Notes: generated from the sequence alone by a model not told the origin. A stretch of DNA of 64,000 bases from Helianthus annuus (GCF_002127325.2 NC_035448.2:121186282-121250281), one strand, 5' to 3'. Shown: positions 21,250-32,823, numbered from the stretch's first letter. Numbers and translations: made by a program.

Positions 21250-21784
21250 ACTGGTTATAGTGAACTTGGTTTTAAAACGTTTTTATAAAACCAGACTATA
21301 ACCGAACAGTTCCGAAATCGACCATGACACTCAGCTCCAGACTGCAAGGTTCGTTTCTCGTTTACTATTGCATAGTATATCTAGTGTACACTTATGTATG
21401 ACATTACACGTGAACGCACACTTGGCACTGCAGTATGAGTCCTTATGTTACCAACCCCTGTTATGTGATCTGTTAGTGTGACACTACCCTTCGACTATTG
21501 TTATTCTTAATCCTGTAAAACCTTTCGTCTGCTATTTGAATGTGGGGGAAACCTTTAGCGCAAGTTAAGAGGCCCTGAGATGAGCATGCAAATTGCCTTA
21601 TTATTATGGGTGCACACATAATAATAACGAGAGGTGCATGTGAGTCCTAGTGAGGCTTAACGAGTGCGAGAAGGGTTCTGCCCTATTGTTTGGTGTAAAC
21701 TATGTAGTTTGTAGATGTCAACGTGATATTTGACTCCTGCCTTAGCTCGACCCTTAAACTTGTTCCCTCTCCTTATATAGAATC
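21250..21784 (+). other. Gypsy leader (5' UTR)
   Basis: Untranslated leader between primer site and gag start; repeated nearly unchanged at 35271-35805. Confidence 0.7.
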
Positions 21785-22040
21785 TTGAGTGGACGAGGCC
21801 ATGGACGTGGACGCATTGCTATGACTCAGGCTGAGTTGACAAATCTGATCAACACCCGTGTGGCTGAGGCATTAGCGGCCTACCAAGCTGGTCAGCCAGT
21901 GAATCAGAATCAAAAGAATCCGCCAGCTTGCACGTTCAAGACATTTATGGATTGTAAGCCACAGACCTTCAGTGGGACTGAAGGGGCTGTGGGGCTACTT
22001 CGATGGTTCGAGAAAGCTGAGTCAGTGTTCGCTATGTGTA
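21785..22040 (+). pseudogene. Gypsy gag, N-terminal part (interrupted)
   Basis: Begins SGRGHGRGR, then MTQAELTNLINTRVAEALAAY, then FMDCKPQTFSGTEGAVGLLRWFEKAES, the usual start of plant gypsy gag. The expected start codon is TTG (21785) where the second copy at 35805 has ATG, so initiation is probably lost or moved to the ATG at 21821. The frame is cut at 22045 by the Copia element and resumes in phase at 29452. Gag forms the particle that packages the RNA. Confidence 0.8.
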
Positions 22041-22045
22041 ATTGT

Positions 22046-22472
22046 TGTTGGTGCATATGTCTGTTGACTTCGTCTTGTATCAAGTCGTGTAATAGATTAG
22101 ATAAACCAAGACGCGTAGTTCGATAGAAACAGGAAACAGGTCGAAACAAGTCAGTTCGTACGAACTGACAGTTTGGTGCGACCTGGCCAGGTCGTGCGAC
22201 CTGGACCAGGTCGCATGGGACTGACTGGTGCGAACTGAGCTTCCCTATAAATAGTAGAGTCTTGGTTGTCATTTGTAACTTTCTGATTTCGGTAGCGAAG
22301 CTCCGCCGAAGTGTCTCCAGCCTGTAAAACGTTGTTATATCAATACAATCGACAGTTAATCTACTTCTAAGTGCATATCAAGCTGAATGAAGATCAAATC
22401 AATGAATTCCGCCTCTGATTTGGTCAAGAACTCTTTTGATCGACTCGTTTAGATCGATTCCCCGATCCTACA
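22046..22472 (+). repeat. 5' LTR of Copia copy 1
   Basis: 427 bp with a TATAAATA box at 22246-22253. Directly upstream (about 22140-22240) is a cluster of palindromic CpG words: AGTTCGTACGAACT, and GACCTGG/CCAGGTC in several arrangements. Confidence 0.93.
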
Positions 22473-22474
22473 AG

Positions 22475-22486
22475 TGGTATCAGAGC
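22475..22486 (+). promoter_or_regulatory. Primer binding site of Copia copy 1
   Basis: TGGTATCAGAGC two bases after the LTR end; the junction reads CTACAAGTGGTATCAGAGC. Confidence 0.92.
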
Positions 22487-23097
22487 TCAGGAGGAAGAGT
22501 TCTTATCATTTCAGCTTGTTTTCTTCAAAAACATCTCACTTCTACTCATTTTCTACACTTTTTCTTCAAAATTTCAACGAATCCACGGTTAAAATGACTT
22601 GATTTTCACATATAACACGTAAAACTGAGTTTTAATCAATCCTTGAAAAAAATCAGAACTAAAATAACCTAAAACTTGTTAAAATGACCAAATCATGTGA
22701 AAACCTTGTCAGATCGTTTGAGATTGTGTCAGGTCGTGTGAAATTGTTGTATCGGTTCGTACGAAGTGAAATTTTCATCACCAGATAATTTAGAAGTTGA
22801 CTCAACTCACATGAAGTGAGTCAGTTCACGTGAAAGTTGATCAGTTCGCACGGATTGATATTATTTCAGGTCGTACGGTTTGAGACTAGGTCCAGATCGT
22901 GTGAGAAGTTGATCCAGGTCGTACGGTCTGGTTAATAGGTCATCAGGTCGTTTGGAAGTTTATCAGTTCGCTTGGTTTGATAAAAATTAATTCCAGGTCG
23001 TGTGAAACTTCTTCAGGTCGTGTGAATCATCACCAGGTCGTTTGTACTGCTTCAGATCGTTTGGAATTTCTAAAACTGTGAATTCTCGATACCGAAA
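22487..23097 (+). other. Copia leader with repeated CpG words
   Basis: Untranslated leader before gag. From about 22700 to 23065 a motif of the type CAGGTCGTGTGAA or CAGTTCGCACGGA recurs about 15 times with small changes, the same wording as upstream of the TATA box in the LTR. Confidence 0.75.
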
Positions 23098-26000
23098 CAT
23101 GGAAAACGAATTCTACAACGTATTTGCTACCCCGATCTCTATGGCTCAGACGGTGAACTTAGAACATGAAATGGGTACCATGCAAAAACCGCCTAAGCTC
23201 ATGAATATCGAGGAGTATAGTGGATGGGTGGAACGTTTTGAAAATTGGGTTCAAGCGAATCACTTAGAAGCGTGGGAATGTGTTGAAGAAAGATATGTTA
23301 GACCGATTGATGAATACGGAGAGATTGTGGCTATTAAAGATTTAGATGCTGATGAGAAAAGGAAATACAAAAGTGAAAAGAAGATGATCAGAATATTGCA
23401 ACAAGCTATTAAGGAAGACATTTTGATTTTATTACAACACAACGGAAGTGCACATTCAATGTGGAAAGCACTAAAAACGAAGTTTTTTGGAAGTGAAGAC
23501 ATGATCAAGAACAAAAAATCGCTTTTGAAAAAAGAATTTGATCTATTTCGTGGATTAAAAACTGAAAACACCAAAATGATTATAGAAAGATATTGTAATT
23601 TGGTGGTTAACATGAAGAGATTGGATATCAAGAAAGATAGAGAAGAATGGGTTGAAAAGTTGGCAGATGCATTACCACAAGATGTTTAGGGCACGTATCT
23701 TATGGTTTTGAAGAATAATGGTGAATTTGCGAATCTATCGCTGAGCAAGTTTATTGAAAAACTCGAAGTTCAAGAGATGGAACAATGAAAGATGGAGAAA
23801 ATGAAGAATTATAATGGTGATCAGGACATTGGTCTGTATTACAAAGGAAGTACGGTTGATAAGTCCAACATTGCACCAAAGATCGAAACTGCATTTAACG
23901 CAAACAATTCTTCTAGAGGGTCATCTCAAGGATCAAACAACAATAATAGATTCTCTTCATATCCATCATTCGATCCGAATTTTTCAGCAACCAATAATGG
24001 CCAAGTACTACAATGCAACATTGCATTACATCTTCAGAATGGTCAAAATTTCTCAGAAGAGGTTGCTAAAGGTCATATGTCTTTATTGGTGACCGTATTA
24101 GAGTCATATGAGAGTTTGGTTACGGGAAGGATCGGAAATCCTATGTTAACAAAAGGGGATTATGATCAGATTGATGCAGAAGAGATGGAACTTATGGATA
24201 TAAACTGGTGTATGGCTAGTGTGTTGAGAAGAGCTGAGAAGTTTAAACAGATCACTGGAAGAGATGATTTCCGTGATGCTGGAACTTCACCTTTAGGTTT
24301 TGATAAATCTAAAGTTACTTGTTTTCATTGCAGGGAGAAAGGGCATTTTAAGCGAGAATGCACAAATCACGAAGCAAGTGGAGCTCAAAATCCATTCGGC
24401 AATAATGATTATCATCGAAAAGCGATTTATCATCAAGTTGCTCCGCATCAACAACCATCGCCACAAACTTCACATGCTAGGAAGGAGATCGAAGAACCAT
24501 CAAAGAGAGCTTGTTAGGGTCTGATAGATCAAGATGATGAAAGAATTCCAGAAGGTTTTAGTTGGATGATTATGATCCTAACAGACCTTCAAGTTCTAAA
24601 GCATTTGTTGCTCAAATCTTTGAAGATTAAACTTCTGAAGAAGAAATGGCGTATGTTTATTACGAGTCTCAGCAATACAGTCCTAAAAAGAAAGAAGAAG
24701 AACCAATTTCAACAAAAGAGGTTTCAAAAAAAAGCACCTATCTTTGATCACTCATCAAATGAAGAAAGTGATGATGATAGTGAAGAAATTCAAAAACTTG
24801 AATATTACAAAAGAGAATTTTCACCTGATAGGTATAATTTGTATTTTGCTGGAAAAATGGAGGAGATCAAAGAAAGACAAGCTGCGAGAAAGAAGAATCA
24901 TAAAGCAGCAACTGATGAAGAAAAGGTCAAACCTGAGGAAAATGTTCGAGTGATAAAGAAGCAAGTTAAAGAAAGTCCAGCTATCAAGGTTGAGAAGGAA
25001 GCTGATACTGAAAAGATGCCTGAAAAGTGTGAAAATTGTGATACTATGAAAAGGCACAACAACAAATTGATTCATAACATGAACAGACTGAAAGAATCTT
25101 ATGATGTGTTAAACAAAGCTATGAATCAATATAACAAGTCAAGCAATGAACAGCAGATAGCTATGAAGACACTCAATGGAGCGTTCATGACAAAGCAGAA
25201 AATCATCAATCAGTACATTGAGAAATGTGCTGAACTTGAACAAAAATTGGAAACTCAGAGGATAGAAACTGAGAGGGTAAACAGGTTATTGAAAAGTTAT
25301 GCATGTGCTTCTTATGTGATTGACATGATTTACCCTACAGTAGAAGGCATGAAAGCGTTTGAAGAGGAGAAACCTGAAGTAAAGGATATTGGTAAGAAAC
25401 ATAGTGTCGATTATACAAAGTGTCCACCTCCGCTTGAAGAAGGAAATTCTCCACGAAATCCTAATTCAGAAAGAGTAAAAAAGGCAACCAATTTAAAGTG
25501 AGAATCTGAACCTTCAGATGGATTGCCAGATAACATTGATGTCACATTTACAACATCTGACACTGATCATGAGTCTAAGTTAATAAAGAAAGTGGTCGAT
25601 CATGTGTTGGATAAAGATGAAACAGAGGAGTCAATGTCAATGTCAAAGTCAAAGTCAAAGTCAAAGTCAAAGTCTGAAACTTCAAGTCCAACAGTCGAAA
25701 AAGGCAAAAGGGTTTACACTAAAGATTTTCTGATGTCACAAAATAATTTGAATGATGAAACATTCAAAGTAGCATATACTTTGAATGATTCTGACAAATT
25801 ATATTCTGATGAAGAATTTCCAATAAGAGGTGTTAAAACTGAAATGATTAACAAGGTTTTCAAATGAACAGAAATTAATATTTCTGAAATAAAAGATGTA
25901 AATCTTACTGAAAAATCTAAAAAATACACTTCAAGAGTTCAACAAAGGTTAAACAAGTAAAAGGGTTACCGTTCTGGTTCGGGTTATCGAAAGAAACCAA

Positions 26001-26865
26001 ACCATAGCAGTATTTCAAAAAGAAGGGATCAGGTTTTATTCCACCAGAAAATTATAAAAATGAGAAAACTTATAAACTAAAAACTAAATTTGTTTCAGGA
26101 ACATCATCTGAGGAAGTGGAAAGGAGCTCATTCTGGAAGCAGACGAATAAAGAATTCCTTGCTAAGAAGCAAGAGCGAATAAAGAATGAAGCTAATCAGA
26201 AAAAGGAGATAAGAACCTGTTACCGATGCGAAAAAGTTGGTCACATCGCCTTGAAATGTCCAAAGGCAACCAACACACAACAGGGAGTGTCTTCTAAACT
26301 GAAAGAAAAAGTTGTTGATAATGAACCACCAACTGAACAGTTTAAAGTGTTTAAAAATTCAAAATTTAAGGTTGGTGAGAGTTCAAAAAGTTTTTACAAA
26401 AGAAGAGCAAATCTTAACAACTACAAGTGGATTGTTAAGAAATCAGATGTTAATTCTGGCGATGAATTTGTTTCTTCGGAAGCAAAGGGGCCACATTCTG
26501 GCGATGAATCTGATTCGTCAAAGACAGAGGAGCCACAAGTTGACCTAAAAAGAGAAAACTCAGTTCCGTCAATGGATGACGCAAACTTTCCACCATTGCG
26601 GACAGAAAATTTAAAACAAAAAGTTGGCAAAGTTGAGATTTCAAATCAATTTTTTTCTGAAAAGAAAGAATTTGATGTTGAAAAGGCCTTTAACCCTACA
26701 GTTCAAAATATTTTTGGAAAAATGATTGATGGGAAGGTCAAAGGGGTAAAGGAATTTTATGAAAAGAAAAAGAAAGGAAAGAAACCGAGTGTTGATGATT
26801 CAGAATCAGATGATGACTCGGAATCACCCAAGGATCGTCAGGCTTGGGTGAATCTCTTTAACTAA
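23098..26865 (+). pseudogene. Copia gag with two CCHC knuckles and coiled coil
   Basis: ATG 23098 (MENEFYNVF), then the gag fold (MNIEEYSGWVERFENWVQAN ... AHSMWKALKTKFFG). Next come knuckle 1 (CFHCREKGHFKREC, 24320-24361), an acidic/lysine-rich region, a predicted coiled coil (about 25020-25310), KCPPPLEEGNSPRNPN, knuckle 2 (CYRCEKVGHIALKC, 26218-26259) and a C-terminal ISNQFF...EFDVEKAFN block ending at 26865. In-frame stops occur near 23687, 23786, 24515, 25499, 25865 and 25957, and paired frameshifts near 24561 and 24736. An intact relative of the C-terminal half lies at 54535-56021 on the other strand. No pol follows. Confidence 0.82.
25637..25674 (+). repeat. (TCAAAG)n-type hexamer run in gag
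   Basis: Six-base repeats encode a Ser-Met/Ser-Lys run (SMSMSKSKSKSKSKS) in an acidic stretch of the gag-like protein. The relative at 55670 lacks the expansion. Confidence 0.85.
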
Positions 26866-26953
26866 AAATCCCGACTTGCCGGAACTCCCGGGTTGGTAAT
26901 TGGGAAGTAGGAATCGGCATCTTTCTCAAGTGCATGACAGTGATATTTCGTCA

Positions 26954-27208
26954 TACAAGTGGTACTGTCAAAGACTTACAAGTGGTATTGTTGATAAGAA
27001 CCTAAAAGTGTCATATTTCTTGAAAAATGTGTTTGTGTGAAAAATCTACAAGTAATTGTTCCTACAAATGGTTAATCAAGGTCATTAAATTGAACTTGAT
27101 TTAACTTTCATACAAGTGATTAAAGAAAAACTTAAAAAAATGTTAGATTTTACAAGTGGTTAAAAGGACAAAGTGATGAATGAATCCCAGACCGTACAAG
27201 TGGTATCA
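26954..27208 (+). repeat. Cluster of primer-site-like words TACAAGTGGTAT
   Basis: Copies at 26954, 26977, 27151 and 27195 match TACAAGTGGT exactly; variants lie at 27048, 27063 and 27111. The one at 27195-27208 reads TACAAGTGGTATCA, identical to 14 bases across the element's LTR/primer-site junction (22469-22482). Confidence 0.8.
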
Positions 27209-27796
27209 ACAAAACTAATTTTCCGGAAAAACCATTTTGATTAAAACAAACTTAAGTGTTTTGAAATTATAATGGGAAAATAGTTTGTTGTCAGGGGGAG
27301 TTCTGATTGTTTATGCCAAGTGGATGGAGAAGTGAAGCAATTCACATCAGTTTGTCATATTGTTTGTACAGTTTTATTTTCAAATTTTTCCTTGAAAATC
27401 TAAAATTGAAACATATTTTTGATTTTAGGGGGAGTAAAAAATTTAGAAATTTCAAAAATTTGAAAAATCCAAAAACATGATAAAATCAGAAAAAGTAAAA
27501 AACATTGAAAAATTAAAACGAGTTTTTTGTGAAAAAGAGGAAATGATAGTACATTAGTGGACTATCACAACATGCTAAAGAAATGGAAAGTCAAAATGTT
27601 TTTAAACAAGTCTCACTGATGATGTGCCAGTAGACTTCGCACGAATAGTAGATTGAATTTGAGATATAAACCTAAATATCAATACTTACTTATCTCGTGG
27701 GGAACATCTCTCGGATATATGGGTAACCCCCGAAATCTCGTTTGAGAGATTGCCTGATTCTGAGATACTAGGTCTTTATGCTGTTTGATATCTGGG

Positions 27797-27853
27797 GTAT
27801 TATACCTAGTCTTCTGCTATTGCGGAAGCAATGGCCTAGACTTCGTATAATAC
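27797..27853 (+). ncRNA. Candidate conserved RNA hairpin (Copia copy 1)
   Basis: Arms GTATTATACCTAGTC (27797-27811) and GACTTCGTATAATAC (27839-27853) pair at 13 of 15 positions. The loop contains a smaller CTTC/GAAG stem. The equivalent position in copy 2 (53467-53522, minus) pairs at 14 of 15 with different bases. Function is not known; packaging or dimerisation is a guess. Confidence 0.6.
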
Positions 27854-29019
27854 TTTACACGCTTTAAAAGCTTACTCTCTGCATAAAAATTGAAAAATAT
27901 CAAAAGATATGAATCAATTGCAGTTGAAGAAAAGATTCCCTATAGGGAACACACCAAAAGACGAGCTTTCGTCTCTTTGATTGAACGGAAGTTCATACCT
28001 GAGCTCTCAAGGTCTCGTACTAACCCAGATACAGATATCAGATTGGTATACTCACCTGTAAGACTGAATCTAGGGAATTTTGATACAGGAGTATATTCTG
28101 AGGTGGGACACGCGAATAAGTTTAAGTCCTTAAAACACTAATTCGTATCTCGAATCGATTGAAACTTGTGTAGAGGTTTAAGTGGACAATAATACTGACA
28201 ATCTAAGTGAATTTGTTTAAAACTTAAAGTCTTAAAAGGTCAACGGTGTTAGTGATTTGTCTCATAAACTGATATGATCCTCTTACACAAACTTACAAAA
28301 ATATTGTCTGTAAATATTTCTTTAATGCTTTTCTTTAAAAACAAAAACCCAAAAAGAATGTGTTTTAGCATAAAATTTTGAAAAATCAAAAAGATTTTAT
28401 TTCATCTTATTTTTGACCACTGATGTTGAAAAGATGATTTTCAAAATTCCAAGTGCTAAACATGACGACAACAGGATTGGGAGAGTTTGTTGGAAATGAG
28501 AAAAGATTAAATGGTTCATTAATTTGAAACCAAAATTTGTGTATTACGAATACAAGCGGTTAATTTGAGAAATGTTAAACGATATTAACAAAAGTAAATT
28601 TCACAGTTGAATGTCAACTAGTGGTCAATCAGAGATTAAAATTGTTATAAATAAAAAAACTTACTTTTGGGTAGAGATTTGTGCAGATCCCCATGTCTAA
28701 GCCTGAGCAGAGTTTGAGCTAGGGTACGATCCCAGTTGCACTTAAGGGGGAGTTTGTTAGCAAAGGGGAGTCTGAAGACGAAAGAGCCAGACATAGATTC
28801 TGGAACAAAGCTCGAGATAAAAGCTGCTGATACTGTTAAACTTAAAGAGTCAGGAGATCTGATCAAGAGAGGGGATAGAGCCAGATTGAGATTCTGATAT
28901 AGAGAAGATAGAGATTGATGAGGATGCTTTCAGAGAAAGACATTTTGGAGAGAGCAAGAAGACTGATGAAGACTGCAGACTCGACACACTGAAGACTCGT
29001 CATCATCCAATGGGGAGTT

Positions 29020-29446
29020 TGTTGGTGCATATGTCTGTTGACTTCGTCTTGTATCAAGTCGTGTAATAGATTATATAAACCAAGACGCGTAGTTCAATAG
29101 AAACGGGAAACAGGTCGAAACAAGTCAGTTCGTACGAACTGCCAGTTTGGTGTGACCTGGGCAGGTCGTGCGACCTGGACCAGGTCGCATGGGACTGACT
29201 GCTGCGAACTGAGCTTCCCTATAAATAGTAGAGTCTTGGTTGTCATTTGTAACTTTCTGATTCCGGTAGCGAAGCTCTGCCGAAGTGTCTCCAGCCTGTA
29301 AAACATTGTTATATTAATACAATCGACAGTTAATCTACTTCTAAGTGCATATCAAACTGAATGAAGATCAAATCAATGAATTCTGCCTCTGATTTGGTCA
29401 AGAACTCTTCTGATCGACTCGTTTAGATCGATTCCCCGATCCTACA
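29020..29446 (+). repeat. 3' LTR of Copia copy 1
   Basis: 427 bp matching 22046-22472, TATA box at 29220-29227. It ends CCTACA directly before the ATTGT target duplication and the resumed gypsy gag. Confidence 0.93.
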
Positions 29447-29451
29447 ATTGT

Positions 29452-30789
29452 CCCGTGGGGGACCGTGTGAAGTATGCTATAGGCACTTTGGAGGATGGTG
29501 CCTTAACTTGGTGGAATGCCCAGGTGCAGATGTTGGGCATCGAGATGGCTAATGCAACGACTTGGGATGATTTCAAGGAATTGATGCGAGAAAAGTACTG
29601 CCCTCGTGATGAGATTCAGAAGCTTGAGAATGAGTACTACTCTTTGCAGATGGAAGGATCCGAGATCGAGGCTTACACGAAACGATCTCATGAACTAGCA
29701 ATTTTGTGCCCTAACCTGTCTCGACCTCCACATCGACGAATTGAGTTGTATCTCAAGGGCCTAGCATCAACTGTAAAGGGTTATGTCACTGCTGCAAACC
29801 TTAACAATCTGCCCCTGATCATTCGTTTGGCACATAAGATTACTGACCAAGAGGTTGAGCGTGGCTCATTGCCGCCTCGTAAATCTGCTACTACCACTGC
29901 TGCTACAACTACCACACCTGTTAGTGATAACAAGCGAAAATGGAACGATGCTGACAAAGCAACCAGTGCCAGTCAATCTCAGAAAAGGGCAGACAACAGT
30001 AACAACTGCAGTTTTAGCCAGCCGTCTTCGGTGAATCAGAATCAGAACGACAATTCAAATCAGGGCTTCTACACGGGAAAGCTACCAAAGTGTAATAAGT
30101 GTATGTTCCACCATCGCGGGCCGTGCACTCGGGTATGTCACAGGTGCAACAAGGTGGGTTATATGGCTAAAGATTGTAGGGCCTGGCTCCCAAAGCCGCC
30201 GCAGCAACAGGAGAGGCAGCAGCCTCAACAGAATCAGGGAAATCGTAAGGGCTGTTTTCAGTGTGGTGATGAGGGCCATTTTAAGCGGGATTGCCCTCAG
30301 CTTAATCAGAATGCTGGCAACGTTGTGACCGGTACGTTTTCTGTAAACGATCTTTTTGCTGCTGTTTTATTCGACTTTGGTGCCGATTGGAGTCATATGT
30401 CTTTAGGATTTAGTCATCGGTTAGTGTTGAGTCCCACACCTCTTGTAGATAAGCATGTGGTAGAATTAGCCGATAGTAAACCGATTGAAGCTTCTCATGT
30501 CCTTTCTGGTTGTAAACTTGATCTCATGGGTCAAGTGTTCGACATTGACTTACTCCCCGTTACTCTTGGCAGTTTTGATGTGGTCGTTGGCATGGATTGG
30601 CTGTCTAAGCATCAAGCGGAAATCCTTTGTAAAGAAAAAATCGTGCGTATCCCTATCCCCAGTGGGGAATCCTTGTTGGTGCAGGGTCATTGTAGTGGTG
30701 CCATGGGCGGCATCATCCCAGTTATGAAAGCCCAGAAGTGTCTACGAAAGGACTACCCTGCTACTCAAACTCTTGCCACCGATTCATAA
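29452..30789 (+). pseudogene. Gypsy gag (main part) and protease
   Basis: Continues in phase from the gag part at 21785-22040. The gag fold includes GALTWWNAQV, WDDFKELMREKYCPRDEI, EYYSLQMEGSEIEAYTKR and PHRRIELYLKGL. A Thr/Ala-rich linker and basic KRKWNDADK follow, then CNKCMFHHRGPC, a knuckle CHRCNKVGYMAKDC with Tyr in place of His, and an intact knuckle CFQCGDEGHFKRDC. The protease part has VLFDFGADWSHMS, where the catalytic D-S/T-G reads D-F-G, and VVGMDWLSKHQAEI. The frame is open for 444 codons to a TAA at 30789. The altered active site and the split gag make it non-functional. Confidence 0.85.
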
Positions 30790-32684
30790 CCCGAAGAGGG
30801 GAAGATCGAGGACCTTCCAGTAGTTCGTGAGTCTTCTGATGTGTTACCTGAAGAGTTATCCGGTTTACCCCCCCACATCGCCAGACGGAAATTTCAGATT
30901 GACCTTATGCCAAGAGCAACTCCGATCGCCGTGTCCCAACCGTCTTGCACCAGGAGGGTTGCAAGAGCTGTCAAACCAACTTCAAGAACTGTACCTGAAG
31001 GTACCAGAGATTCTTTAGTTTATTGTGATGCTTCTATTCAATGTTCCGACGGCACTCCGATGCAACACGAGAAGATGATGGCTTACGTAGTGGAATTGTA
31101 AGGAAAGTTGCATGAATCACAACCTGCAATGGAAACCGCGGTCTTCGGATTTAAGTTGGAGGCACTACTTGGACAGTACCAGATGCGCTACTTAGACCGA
31201 TCACAAGGGCCTCCCGTCTACCCTTGCTTCGAAAGAGTTGAATCAGTTAATGGCACCGCTGGATGGAACTTCTGGATGTTAATGACTGTGAAACTGGAGC
31301 AAGCACGAGCTTTGCAGCTCACTATCGACTCTAACTTATCTGATCAGACTCGCTTTGTTTAAGCTAGAGAACTGGAGGAAGAGAATTTTCAAGTAGAAAC
31401 CATGCAGGGCATGGAGAAGCAACCCTTGGCAGGAGGATGATAGTCGCTACCGCAAGGAACACGGGTGGAACTCATTATACGGCAACTCTAGAGAACCTAT
31501 GTTGAGCAAGGCACACCGGCTACGATATTCCAGTCGTCTGAATTTCGTTGAGAGATATTAGGACTAGTAATCCTGTACTGGTAATCAGGTATGAAGGTCC
31601 ACCTGGCAATATATGTGAATGATGTTTGACTTGTGGGAAAGTCAAGGTGGAGTATCAGCAACCAGAAACACCCATGTGGGAATGGGAACTGACTGCCATG
31701 GATTCTGTCACTGGTCTACCTAAATCTTAAAATGGAAACACTATCACCTGGGTGATCGTCGATTGACTCGTGTAACCAGCAAACCTTCTTGCAAGCAAGG
31801 AAACTGACGAGTCTTTGCAGTTTGTGAGTATTCCTCTGAGTAAGGCGGCTTTTAGGCACGAGGTGCCAACTCCTGTTATCACTAACTTTGATCCATACCT
31901 GATTTATGATGGACAATGCGTGGCACCCTTAGTTATGTATAAGCCTAAGCATTACCTATCTCATGGGACTTAAGGCTTGAGTAAACAGACCATTCCTGCA
32001 ATCGAAGACATGCTGCGAGCATGCGTGTGATTGACTGTAGAAGGAGTTAGGAGGACATCCTAGTAATTAGACAGCTCTGCTTGAGGCATGGCGGGGACGA
32101 AAATGCCATCTTTGTTGGACTAACGTGAATGACAACGTAATCACCGGTTCAGGACTTGTACTTGAAGCTCTTGGGGAATTGCTTAAATTGGGACTCGTTT
32201 GACGGCAACGGGTGACCGTCAGGAGAGCTGTTAAGCTTAGGGAACACTGGAAGTACGCTGTAGGCGACCGAGTCATGATGAAAGTTTCGCCCTGAGAGGG
32301 TGCGGTACATTATAAGAAATGTGGCAAGCATAATCTACAATACATTGGATATTTGGAATCCAAGAAAGAATTGGGGTTATGTCACACAAGCTCGAGTTAC
32401 CTGATGAATTGGGTAACGATCACAATGTCATCTATGCCTCGAATCTAAAGAGGTGTTCATCCATCGGAAAACTAGTGATACCATTAGTAGAACCTAGACT
32501 GGCGACAAGTTGCAGTTGTTGTGTAATCTACTGAAATCATGAACCAGGATGTCAGGATTCGTTAGCAAAGTCAAATTTCAATCGTCAGAGTTTGTTGAAC
32601 TCAAGATGTGGACCGGAGATCAGAGTAAGCTCTAATACCTGCAGTTGTTCAAGGGGTTGTATTAAACTTATGATGTCATCGGCG
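30790..32684 (+). pseudogene. Gypsy pol remnant, RT core deleted
   Basis: After the TAA the frame still shows EDLPVVRESSDVLPEELSGL and FQIDLMPRATPIA, the lead-in to RT, then QELSNQLQEL. It then jumps within about 15 codons to LVYCDASIQCSDG...MMAYVVEL, which is RNase H, so the RT catalytic core is missing. Integrase pieces follow with many stops (WVIVD near 31751, IEDMLRACV near 32000, WKYAVGDRVMMKVSP near 32250). It is heavily decayed compared with the LTRs and gag, which suggests the parent copy was already defective. Confidence 0.7.
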
Positions 32685-32823
32685 AATTTCGGGACGAAAT
32701 TCCCATTCAAGTTGGGGATGATGTGGTACCCGCGGAAAATCCACAGTCAACCTGAGTTAACGTCTTTCTGTTTTAATGTACTTTTCAAATTTCGGGACGA
32801 AATTTCTTTCAAGTTGGGGATGA
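32685..32823 (+). promoter_or_regulatory. Duplicated polypurine-tract region
   Basis: The block AATTTCGGGACGAAAT...CAAGTTGGGGATGATG occurs at 32683-32727 and again at 32787-32826. The second copy abuts the LTR. Only the second is positioned to prime plus-strand synthesis. Confidence 0.7.

Larger units (their letters stand above)
26866..29019 (+). other. 3' non-coding module of Copia copy 1
   Basis: 2.15 kb between gag and the 3' LTR, where pol would be expected downstream of gag. Blocks in the same order appear in copy 2 (52701-54534, minus): repeated TACAAGTGGT words (26954-27208), GGGGGAGTTCTGATTG near 27295, a GGGGGAGTAA purine block near 27430, the hairpin at 27797-27853, and the region around 27960-28140. 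The small ORF at 27890-28141 is not kept open in copy 2, so I treat it as non-coding. Confidence 0.7.
22046..29446 (+). mobile_element. Non-autonomous Copia element, complete (copy 1)
   Basis: LTRs 22046-22472 and 29020-29446, both 427 bp, TGTTGGTGC...GATCCTACA. The target duplication ATTGT is at 22041-22045 and 29447-29451. A primer site follows the 5' LTR, and a purine stretch (AATGGGGAGTT) precedes the 3' LTR. The interior has a long gag with two CCHC knuckles and a 2-kb 3' non-coding module; there is no protease, integrase or RT. I count about 14 mismatches between the LTRs (~3%), so the insertion is fairly young and younger than the gypsy gag it splits. Confidence 0.93.

Noticed and set aside
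27890..28141. 83-codon ORF in the Copia 3' module
   Set aside because: The corresponding sequence in copy 2 (about 53230-53400, minus) has stops and shifts, so the similarity is at DNA/RNA level.
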